This document shows, one piece after another, positions 1 through 5,664 of a stretch of DNA of 6,563 nt. Positions within the stretch are counted from its first letter, which is position 1. Every line of letters starts with the position of its first letter. The position numbers and the translations under genes are program-made. Source of the stretch: Actinomycetota bacterium (GTDB taxonomy: Bacteria > Actinomycetota > Thermoleophilia > Gaiellales > Gaiellaceae); the NCBI GenBank assembly GCA_013813345.1, contig JACCRW010000150.1, positions 1 through 6,563 of the forward strand. Direction: 5' to 3'. A model generated the notes under the pieces. That model ran no database searches and was not told where the DNA came from. It saw only the letters and a list, made by a program, of their open reading frames with translations.

Positions 1-2
1 GC

Positions 3-434
3 CCCAACCACGCGTTCACTCCCGACGAGACGATCGCGACCTGGGAGGCCCACGCCGACCGCCCTGCGCCCGAGTTCGCGCGCGCCTCGATGCCGCTCTC
101 CTTCGCGCCCGGCTGGACGGACGAGCACCGGGACGAGTTCGAGCAGCTACTGGCCGACCGGCTCGAGCATCCGACCCCGCCGGAGTGCTGGCGCGCCCAG
201 TACGACGCCTGCTGGCGCTTCGTCGAGCAGGTCTCGCCGGTCGAGCAGATCGAGGCGCCGACGCTCGTCGTCCACGGCGACGCCGACCGGATCGTCCCTT
301 TCGAGAATGGCGTCGAGCTCGCGGATCGAATCCCGAGCTCTTCCTTCGTCCCGTTCCCCGGCGGCGGCCACCTCCTCTTCCTCGAGACGGCCGACCGCTT
401 CAACACCGTCGTTTCCTCGTTCCTGAGCGACTAG
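3..434 (+). CDS. Alpha/beta hydrolase, C-terminal part (5' end outside window)
   Basis: This is the C-terminal 143 residues of an alpha/beta-hydrolase-fold enzyme. The frame is open from the left edge of the window, so the gene starts upstream; the ATG at 90 is internal, because the residues before it read as normal protein and a complete hydrolase would need a nucleophile elbow that is not present here. The last third is diagnostic: a beta strand followed by HGDADRIVP (the Asp coded at 285-287 is the likely acid of the triad), then GGGHLLFLE near the end, with the catalytic His coded at 369-371. The nucleophile (normally Ser in GxSxG) lies outside the window, so ester, lactone, thioester or C-C bond hydrolysis cannot be told apart. 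The stop lies 9 bases before the acyl-CoA dehydrogenase start, suggesting a shared transcript. A role such as releasing an acid or CoA from a pathway intermediate is inference. Confidence 0.85.
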   Translation, partial: PNHAFTPDETIATWEAHADRPAPEFARASMPLSFAPGWTDEHRDEFEQLLADRLEHPTPPECWRAQYDACWRFVEQVSPVEQIEAPTLVVHGDADRIVPFENGVELADRIPSSSFVPFPGGGHLLFLETADRFNTVVSSFLSD

Positions 435-443
435 AGTCACCCC

Positions 444-1574
444 GTGGATCTGCGGGACACGCCGGCTGAGGCAGCGTTCAGGGCGGAGCTGCGCGCCTGG
501 ATCGAGGAGAACCTGACAGACGAGGTGCGCCGCGGCCGCTTCGAGGAGGCCGGCCGTGACTGGAGCCGGAAGCTCTACGAAGGGGGCTACGCGGGCCTCA
601 CCTGGCCGAAGGAGTACGGCGGCGCCGGCGCTCCCTACAGCCACCAGGCGATCTTCCTCGAGGAGATGGCGCGCGCGGAGGCGCCGTCGCACCTGGGCGT
701 GATCGGGCTCGGGATGGCCGGGCCGACGATCATCGCGCACGGCACCGAGGAGCAGAAGCAGGCACGGCTGGACGCGATCCTCTCGACCGAGGAGATCTGG
801 TGCCAAGGCTTCTCCGAGCCGGGCGCCGGCTCCGACCTCGCCGCCGTCCGGACGAGCGCGATCGAGGACGGCGATCACTTCGTCGTCAACGGCCAGAAGG
901 TCTGGTCGTCCTTCGCGCACATTGCCGACTGGTGCATCCTCGTCACGCGTAGCGACCCCGACTCGCAGAGCCATGCGGGGCTGACCTATCTGATCGTGAA
1001 CATGCACTCTCCGGGCGTCGAGGTGCGCCCGTTGCGCCAGATCACGGGTGAGGCCGAGTTCAACGAGATCTTCTTCACCGACGTGAAGGTGCCCGTCGAG
1101 AACGTCCTCGGCGAGGTCGGCGGCGGCTGGGCCGTCGCGATGACGACGCTGCTGCACGAGCGCGGCACCCTTGGCTTCGCGCTCACCGCGGCGCTGGAAG
1201 CGCAGATCCGCAAGCTGATCGCGCTCGCCAAGGAGCGCGGGGCCACTGACGTCCAGCGCGACGCGATCGCCCGCGAGTGGATCGGCCTCCAAGCCGTGCG
1301 CTACACGACCTACCGCTCGCTGACGACGCTGATCAAGACCGGGATCCCCGGCCCGGAGGGCTCAGGCGCGAAGCTCTGGTGGTCGGAGGCGAACCAGCGC
1401 GTGACGAAGCTCGCCCTCGAGCTCCTCGGGCCGGAGGCTCAGGTAATCGGCGACAACGGGTACTGGCAGCACCAGCAGCTTCGCTCGCGTGGCAACACGA
1501 TCGAGGCGGGCACCTCCGAGATCCTGCGCAATATCATCGCCGAGCGCGTGCTCGGCCTTCCCCGGAGCCGCTGA
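444..1574 (+). CDS. Acyl-CoA dehydrogenase, large (catalytic) subunit of a likely heteromeric pair
   Basis: This 376-residue protein is an FAD-dependent acyl-CoA dehydrogenase that would introduce the alpha-beta double bond into an acyl-CoA. The N-terminal helical domain covers about 1-115. The middle beta domain begins with the family signature CQGFSEPGAGSD (120-131), followed by NGQKVW (149-154). The C-terminal helical domain ends in GTSEI (356-360) and the tail IAERVLGLPR. Glu is absent at the position used by short- and medium-chain enzymes (A355, just before GTSEI; E354 is one place earlier). A Glu-Arg pair at 239-240 (LLHERG) aligns with the catalytic Glu of isovaleryl-CoA dehydrogenase, so E239 is the likely base. 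The usual RxQFG FAD-contact motif is replaced by ERGATDV (264-270). The GTG start gives a normal family N-terminus (MDLRDTP) but has no clear Shine-Dalgarno sequence, so it may depend on the upstream gene. The short dehydrogenase begins directly after its stop. Family is certain; substrate is unknown. Confidence 0.95.
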   Translation: MDLRDTPAEAAFRAELRAWIEENLTDEVRRGRFEEAGRDWSRKLYEGGYAGLTWPKEYGGAGAPYSHQAIFLEEMARAEAPSHLGVIGLGMAGPTIIAHGTEEQKQARLDAILSTEEIWCQGFSEPGAGSDLAAVRTSAIEDGDHFVVNGQKVWSSFAHIADWCILVTRSDPDSQSHAGLTYLIVNMHSPGVEVRPLRQITGEAEFNEIFFTDVKVPVENVLGEVGGGWAVAMTTLLHERGTLGFALTAALEAQIRKLIALAKERGATDVQRDAIAREWIGLQAVRYTTYRSLTTLIKTGIPGPEGSGAKLWWSEANQRVTKLALELLGPEAQVIGDNGYWQHQQLRSRGNTIEAGTSEILRNIIAERVLGLPRSR

Positions 1575-2447
1575 GTGGACTTCGCGTTCACGCAAGAGCA
1601 GGAGGAGCTGCGGCGCGAGGCGCGCGCGTTCCTCGAGGCGAACCCCGAGGCGCCGCTCTCGGAGTTGCGTGAGCTCGGCTGGCTCGGCGTCTCGGTTCCG
1701 GAGGAGCGCGGCGGCGGCGGGCTCTCGTTCCTCGACGAGGCGATCCTCTTCGAGGAGGCGGGCCGCGCGCTCTACTCGGGGCCGTTCCTGACGACCGCGG
1801 TCGTCCTTCCCGCGCTCCCCGAGGTCGACGAGCAGGCGTGGTCGATCGAGGTCGACGGCTTCGTACCCGACCTGCTCCACGTCGACCGCGTGCTCACGGA
1901 GGAGATGCGGTCCGTCCCCGCCGAGGGCGAGACGCTCGCGACGATGGACGAGACGCGTCCGCTCGGCCGGCTCACCTCCTCCGACGGCGAAGCTCTCGAC
2001 GGTGAGTGGGAGCCCGTGCGGCTCCGCCTCCTCGCCGCGCTCGCGCTCGAGGCAGTCGGAATCGCGCAGCGCGCGCTCGAGCTCGGGATCGCTTACGTCT
2101 CGGAGCGCGAGCAGTTCGGGAAGAAGATCGGCACCTACCAGGCCGTCGCGCATCCGCTCGCCGACACCTACGTCGAGACGGAGCTGGCGCGCTCGCTCGC
2201 CTACTGGGCGGCGTTCTCGGTCGCCGAGGACGAGGAGCAGGCGCCGGTCGCCGTTCCCGCGGCCAAGGCGTTCTGTGCCGAGACAGCCGTCGCCGCGTGC
2301 GAGCGCTCGATCCAGGTTCACGGCGGGATCGGCTTTACCTGGGAGCATCCCTTGCACCGCTACTACAAGCGCGCCCAATGGCTCGACGCGTTCGGCGGCC
2401 ACGCGGCCGTGCAGCGCGCCGTCGTCGCCGCGGCCTTACTCGACTAG
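1575..2447 (+). CDS. Acyl-CoA dehydrogenase, short divergent subunit
   Basis: This 290-residue protein is related to acyl-CoA dehydrogenases but is clearly shorter than the usual 370-390. The N-terminal helical domain is recognisable (1-70). The middle beta domain is reduced: between about 70 and 147 there is no EPGAGSD signature and little resemblance to the family. The C-terminal domain is well kept, with REQFG at 178-182 and QVHGGIGF at 247-254, both FAD-contact regions. No Glu occupies either known catalytic-base position: the isovaleryl-type site aligns with L152, and the YEGT segment is missing. It is therefore unlikely to be active alone and probably forms a heteromer with the product of the gene just upstream, as in actinobacterial FadE pairs for steroid side chains. 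The GTG start directly follows the previous TGA (TGAGTG), with CGGAG at 1563-1567 as a possible ribosome site. The frame is intact with a conserved C-terminus, so decay is unlikely. Confidence 0.92.
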   Translation: MDFAFTQEQEELRREARAFLEANPEAPLSELRELGWLGVSVPEERGGGGLSFLDEAILFEEAGRALYSGPFLTTAVVLPALPEVDEQAWSIEVDGFVPDLLHVDRVLTEEMRSVPAEGETLATMDETRPLGRLTSSDGEALDGEWEPVRLRLLAALALEAVGIAQRALELGIAYVSEREQFGKKIGTYQAVAHPLADTYVETELARSLAYWAAFSVAEDEEQAPVAVPAAKAFCAETAVAACERSIQVHGGIGFTWEHPLHRYYKRAQWLDAFGGHAAVQRAVVAAALLD

Positions 2448-2451
2448 GAGG
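2446..2451 (+). promoter_or_regulatory. Ribosome binding site of the SnoaL-like gene
   Basis: A perfect AGGAGG overlaps the last two bases of the TAG stop of the short dehydrogenase gene and lies 3 bases before the ATG at 2455. It supports that ATG over the open frame that continues upstream in the same phase. The spacing is on the short side. Confidence 0.65.
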
Positions 2452-2454
2452 CTC

Positions 2455-2910
2455 ATGCCGGTCCCGAAGGAGGAAGTGCTCGAGCTGATGCGGATGGAGG
2501 TCGACCCGGCCGAGGTGGACGAGATCCGCGAGCTCTGGAAGGCCCACTCGAAGGCCGAGGACGCGCGCTCGATCGAGGGCCTGCTCGCGACGCTCTCCGA
2601 GGACTGCGTCTACACCGTCTATCCCGACGACGTCTCCTGGCACGGGCACGAGGGCGCGGCGCGCTTCTACACCGAGCTTCTGACCGCCTTTCCTGACATC
2701 GTCTTCGAGCTCCAGAACATCGTGATCGGCCCGCAGGGCGTCGTCGAGGAGGCGATCGTCACGGGCACGCACAGCGCCAGGTGGCTCGAGAACGAGCCGA
2801 CCGGCGAGACGATGACCTGGCGCAACGCGATCTTCTTCCCCTGGGACCGAGAGGCGCGCCGGTTCAGTGGGGAGCGCGTCTACACCGACCTGCAGAGGAG
2901 CTCACCTTGA
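2455..2910 (+). CDS. SnoaL-like / NTF2-fold protein
   Basis: This 151-residue protein has the pattern of the SnoaL-like branch of the NTF2 fold. It has a short N-terminal extension, a helix starting near residue 22 (EIRELWKAHSKAED), then LLATLSEDCVYTVYP (43-57), and GHEGAARFYTELLTAFPD (64-81), typical of SnoaL-like proteins. Beta strands follow up to about 147, including VVEEAIVTGTHSARW (96-110). The family holds polyketide cyclases, steroid isomerases, dehydratases, hydrolases and many proteins of unknown function, all using an open hydrophobic pocket. No specific catalytic set could be assigned, so the activity is open. There is no signal peptide, so it should be cytoplasmic. The ATG is set by AGGAGG just upstream. 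The frame stays open upstream of it, but that part lies inside the dehydrogenase gene and reads as arginine/serine-rich shadow sequence. The stop overlaps the start of the cupin gene. Its place in a beta-oxidation operon suggests it acts on, or holds, a pathway intermediate. Confidence 0.85.
   Translation: MPVPKEEVLELMRMEVDPAEVDEIRELWKAHSKAEDARSIEGLLATLSEDCVYTVYPDDVSWHGHEGAARFYTELLTAFPDIVFELQNIVIGPQGVVEEAIVTGTHSARWLENEPTGETMTWRNAIFFPWDREARRFSGERVYTDLQRSSP
2894..2900 (+). promoter_or_regulatory. Ribosome binding site deciding the TTG start of the cupin gene
   Basis: AGAGGAG lies inside the end of the SnoaL-like gene, 6 bases before the TTG at 2907. This spacing is ideal and identifies TTG as the start, which otherwise would be hard to choose because the frame is open well upstream. 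Confidence 0.65.
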
Positions 2911-3362
2911 CCCATTCGTTCTCATCGCTCGAGGAGCTCGGGGACGGCCCCGGCTTCCGCAAGATCCGCGGCCCGCTCGGGATCACCGCCTTCGGCGTCA
3001 ACGGGATCGTCTACCCGCCCGGCTATCCGGGGGTGAACCACTACCACGACACCCAGGACGAGCTCTACTTCGTCCACAGCGGCACGGCCAGGGTCGAGGT
3101 CAACGGCGAGGAGCGCATCCTCGGTCCGGGCGGCCTCTTCCACGTCGAGTCGACGACGCCGCGGCGGATCGCGAACGCGGGCGACGACGATCTCGTCCTC
3201 CTGATCGTCGGCGGCAAGGACGGCTACGTCGAGCGGGACGGCCACGTCATGAGCGACGAGGACTTGGAGATCCGTCAGAGCTTCGGAGCCGGCGTAGGCT
3301 CGACGGAGCCGGCCAAGACCGACGGAGATGCCGGCGTCGGAGCGGGAAAGGAGCAGTCGTGA
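2907..3362 (+). CDS. Small single-domain cupin protein
   Basis: This 151-residue protein is a single cupin beta barrel (about 18-105) with a low-complexity tail. Cupin motif 1 fits the consensus exactly: G39, five residues, H45-x-H47, four residues, E52, six residues, G59. The three residues H45, H47 and E52 are the usual metal ligands. Motif 2 is atypical: in TPRRIANAG the position of the expected fourth ligand His is R86, while N90 fits. H79 is nearby but in a different register. It may bind metal with three ligands or have a changed activity. The family includes dioxygenases, isomerases, decarboxylases and non-enzymatic binding proteins, so the reaction is not known. Residues from about 126 onward are rich in Gly, Ala, Asp and Lys and probably disordered. 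The TTG start overlaps the preceding TGA (TTGA) and has a well-placed ribosome site. The stop overlaps the GTG of the ligase gene, so the three genes are probably translationally coupled. Confidence 0.88.
   Translation: MTHSFSSLEELGDGPGFRKIRGPLGITAFGVNGIVYPPGYPGVNHYHDTQDELYFVHSGTARVEVNGEERILGPGGLFHVESTTPRRIANAGDDDLVLLIVGGKDGYVERDGHVMSDEDLEIRQSFGAGVGSTEPAKTDGDAGVGAGKEQS
3348..3353 (+). promoter_or_regulatory. Ribosome binding site deciding the GTG start of the ligase gene
   Basis: AAGGAG near the end of the cupin gene lies 5 bases before the GTG at 3359. It favours that GTG over the ATG codons at 3371 and 3374 and over the long upstream open frame. Confidence 0.65.
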
Positions 3363-4960
3363 AGGGCCTGATGATGGACTTCCAGCTCACGCTGCCGACG
3401 ATCCTCAAGCGCGCGGAGACCTACTTCCCGCACCAGGAGATCGTGACGCGGCTGCCGGACCGGAGCTTCCACACGTACTCGTTCGCCGACTTCGGGAAGC
3501 GGGCGCGGCAGCTTTCCGTGGCGCTGAAGGGTCTGGGGCTCGAGCCTGGGGATCGCGTGGCAACCCTCTGCTGGAACCATTACCAGCACCTCGAGGCGTA
3601 TCTCGGGATCCCGTGCGGTGGGTACGTCCTGCACACCCTCAACCTGCGACTGCACCCGAACGACCTCGGCTATATCGCGACGCACGCCGGGGACAAGGTC
3701 GTGATCGTCGATCGGAGCCTGCTCCCGCTCTGGGAGCAGTTCGCCGATCGGACCCCGATCGAGCACGTCTTCGTGATCGAGGACTCGTACGAGGAGCTGC
3801 TCGCGGGGGCAGATCCGAACGACTATGAGGATCCGAGGCTCGACGAGGACACGGCCGCGGCGATGTGCTACACGAGCGGCACCACGGGGATGCCGAAGGG
3901 CGTCCTCTACTCGCACCGCTCGACCGTCCTGCACACGCTCGGGGAGGCGCTCGCAGCGCCGCTCGGCCTGCACGTGACCGAGAAGGAGACGTTCCTCCCT
4001 GTCGTGCCCATGTTCCACGCGAACGCCTGGGGCTACCCCTACACCTGCCTGATGGTCGGCGCGAAGCTCGTCTTCCCCGGGCCGTTCCTCGATCCCGAGA
4101 CACTGCTCGAGGACTTCGAGCAGCAGGAGGTCACGATCACGGCCGGCGTGCCGACGATCTGGATGGGGATCCTCGGGATGCTCGACAAGGAGCCCGACCG
4201 CTGGGACCTCTCCAGACTGCACTCGATGCTGGTCGGCGGCTCGGCCGCACCCCGCGCGATGATCGCGGGCTTCCGCCAGCGGCACGGGAAGACCGTGGTG
4301 CACGGCTGGGGAATGACCGAGACCTCACCGCTCGCGACCGCGTCCGACTACGTGGGCGAGTTCCGCACCGCCGACGAGGAGACGCAGCTCGACGTCGTCG
4401 CGATGCAGGGCCTGCCGCTCCCGCTCGTGGAGCTGCGGGCCATCGACGACGACGGGAACGAGATCCCGTGGGACGGCGAGGCGATGGGCGAGCTCGAGGT
4501 GCGCGGCCCCTGGGTCGCCGCCGGCTACTACGAGACGCCGGAGCAGGCCGAGCGCTGGACGGACGACGGCTGGTTCAAGACCGGCGACATCGCGTCGTTC
4601 CACCCCAAGGGCTACGTGATGATCAAGGATCGCTCGAAGGACGTGATCAAGTCCGGCGGCGAATGGATCTCGTCCGTCGACCTCGAGAACGCCCTGATGG
4701 CGCACCCGTCCATCGCCGAGGCGGCGGTGATCGCGATCCCGCACGAGAAGTGGGACGAGCGGCCGCTCGCGGTCTGCGTCTGTCGCGAGGGCGAGAGCGC
4801 GAGCCCCGACGAGCTGCGGGAGTTCCTGGCGCCGAACTTCGCCAAGTTCTGGCTGCCGGACGCCTACGTGTTCGTCGACGAGATCCCGAAGACCGCGGTC
4901 GGCAAGTTCCGCAAGACGGCGCTGCGCGAGCAGTTTCCGAAGGCGCCCGTCACGTCGTGA
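3359..4960 (+). CDS. Acyl-CoA ligase (AMP-forming), AlkK-type medium/long-chain fatty-acid-CoA synthetase
   Basis: This 533-residue enzyme of the ANL superfamily would activate a carboxylic acid to its acyl-CoA through an acyl-AMP intermediate, using ATP and CoA. All core motifs are present: the P-loop YTSGTTGMPKG (171-181), GWGMTETSP (316-324), TGD at 408-410, the hinge region DRSKDVIKSGGEWIS (424-438), and the C-terminal catalytic lysine K516 in TAVGKFRK. The segments MCYTSGTTGMPKGVLYSHRS, PVVPMFHANAWG and KSGGEWISSVDLENALMAHP resemble the AlkK-type medium/long-chain ligases and the Thermus long-chain enzyme more than aryl-CoA ligases. The start MKGLMMDFQLTL is typical of this group and is encoded from GTG 3359, which overlaps the cupin stop (GTGA). 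Length matches the family. There is no membrane segment. It would supply the CoA ester that the dehydrogenase pair, hydratase and short-chain dehydrogenase then process. Chain length and ring content of the substrate cannot be told from sequence. Confidence 0.96.
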   Translation: MKGLMMDFQLTLPTILKRAETYFPHQEIVTRLPDRSFHTYSFADFGKRARQLSVALKGLGLEPGDRVATLCWNHYQHLEAYLGIPCGGYVLHTLNLRLHPNDLGYIATHAGDKVVIVDRSLLPLWEQFADRTPIEHVFVIEDSYEELLAGADPNDYEDPRLDEDTAAAMCYTSGTTGMPKGVLYSHRSTVLHTLGEALAAPLGLHVTEKETFLPVVPMFHANAWGYPYTCLMVGAKLVFPGPFLDPETLLEDFEQQEVTITAGVPTIWMGILGMLDKEPDRWDLSRLHSMLVGGSAAPRAMIAGFRQRHGKTVVHGWGMTETSPLATASDYVGEFRTADEETQLDVVAMQGLPLPLVELRAIDDDGNEIPWDGEAMGELEVRGPWVAAGYYETPEQAERWTDDGWFKTGDIASFHPKGYVMIKDRSKDVIKSGGEWISSVDLENALMAHPSIAEAAVIAIPHEKWDERPLAVCVCREGESASPDELREFLAPNFAKFWLPDAYVFVDEIPKTAVGKFRKTALREQFPKAPVTS

Positions 4961-5646
4961 AGATCGAAGGACGGACCTTTCTCGTCACGGGCGGGCGCTC
5001 GGGGCTCGGCGAGGCGACCGCGGCGCTGCTCGAACGCGAGGGCGCGACGGTCGTGATCGCCGACCTGCCGGAGACTGACGTGACCGACGCGGACGCGGTG
5101 GGCGCGCTCGTGGACGAGTGCGACGAGCTGCACGGCGCGGTCAACTGCGCGGGGATCGGCGGCGGCGCCCGCGTGATCGGCTTCCCGCTCGAACGCTTCC
5201 GGAAGGTGATCGAGGTGAACCTGATCGGCACCTTCAACGTCCTCTCGCTCGCTGCCGCGAAGATCGCCGAGGGCGAGCCCGACGAGGAAGGCACACGCGG
5301 TGTGATCGTGAACACGGCCTCGAACGCCGCCTTCGACGGGCAGATCGGCCAGGCCGCCTACTCCGCGTCGAAGGCGGGCGTCGCGGGGATGACCCTGCCG
5401 CTCGCCCGCGACCTCTCCTCGAAGGGGATCCGCGTCGTCACGATCGCGCCGGGGCCGTCCGACACGCCGATGCTCGGCCCGATGCGCGACGACATCCGCG
5501 CGAGCCTCGAATCGCAGATCCCGTTTCCGAAGCGGCTCGGCCGCGCCGAGGACTTCGCGGCACTCGTCAAGCACATCATCGAGAACGAGTACCTGAACGG
5601 CGAGACGATCCGCCTCGACGGGGCGCTCCGCATGGGGCCTCGCTAA
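4957..5646 (+). CDS. Short-chain dehydrogenase, HSD10-like (probable NAD-dependent 3-hydroxyacyl-CoA dehydrogenase)
   Basis: This 229-residue classical short-chain dehydrogenase has the Rossmann motif TGGRSGLG (11-18), D36 after the second strand (favouring NAD over NADP), NCAG at 63-66, and the catalytic set N88, S122, Y135 and K139. The stretch from NTAS to the C-terminus (GQIGQAAYSASKAGVAGMTL, then FPKRLGR and LNGETIRLDGALRM) closely follows type-2 3-hydroxyacyl-CoA dehydrogenase (HSD10/HSD17B10), which oxidises 3-hydroxyacyl-CoAs and also some hydroxysteroids. It is about 30 residues shorter than the human enzyme, mainly because the segment between D36 and the DVTDADAV helix is reduced to a few residues. 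The GTG start overlaps the ligase stop (GTGA); the only nearby purine-rich stretch, GAAGG at 4939-4943, is 13 bases away, so translation probably depends on coupling. Next to an enoyl-CoA hydratase, the third step of beta-oxidation is the natural role. The specific substrate is inference. Confidence 0.92.
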   Translation: MKIEGRTFLVTGGRSGLGEATAALLEREGATVVIADLPETDVTDADAVGALVDECDELHGAVNCAGIGGGARVIGFPLERFRKVIEVNLIGTFNVLSLAAAKIAEGEPDEEGTRGVIVNTASNAAFDGQIGQAAYSASKAGVAGMTLPLARDLSSKGIRVVTIAPGPSDTPMLGPMRDDIRASLESQIPFPKRLGRAEDFAALVKHIIENEYLNGETIRLDGALRMGPR

Positions 5647-5653
5647 ATCACCC

Positions 5654-5660
5654 AAAGGAG
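5654..5660 (+). promoter_or_regulatory. Ribosome binding site of the enoyl-CoA hydratase gene
   Basis: AAAGGAG lies 4 bases before the ATG at 5665, in the 18-base gap after the short-chain dehydrogenase stop. It is in the only intergenic gap here longer than 9 bases and suggests independent ribosome loading for the hydratase. Confidence 0.65.
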
Positions 5661-5664
5661 ATCG

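Noticed and set aside
90..434. A short complete hydrolase starting at ATG 90
   Set aside because: The frame is open to the window edge with normal protein sequence before this Met, and the visible part lacks the nucleophile region, so it is the end of a longer gene.
147..1292. Long open frame on the minus strand opposite the hydrolase and large dehydrogenase genes
   Set aside because: The translation is Arg-, Asp- and Leu-rich low-complexity protein with no recognisable domain, lying fully antisense to strongly supported genes. Such frames are expected in very GC-rich DNA.
1362..2402. Long minus-strand open frame opposite the short dehydrogenase gene
   Set aside because: Same shadow pattern (repeated RERE and LLVDL-like composition, no motif), antisense to a gene with clear family motifs.
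1575..2447. The short dehydrogenase as a decaying pseudogene
   Set aside because: The frame is intact, both ends match the family, FAD-contact motifs are kept and it sits directly after a partner that lacks those motifs. A specialised subunit explains this better.
2867..3358. Upstream extension of the acyl-CoA ligase frame, which is open for a further 164 codons
   Set aside because: The extra part is Arg-rich shadow of the cupin gene; the family N-terminus begins exactly at GTG 3359, which has a ribosome site.
3275..4303. Minus-strand open frame of over 300 codons opposite the ligase gene
   Set aside because: No domain or membrane pattern; composition is that expected of the reverse complement of the ligase gene.
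3865..4956. Upstream extension of the short-chain dehydrogenase frame through the ligase gene, resembling a large fusion protein
   Set aside because: The added sequence is out-of-frame ligase DNA with Arg-rich composition. The Rossmann fold begins directly after GTG 4957, so there is no real fusion.
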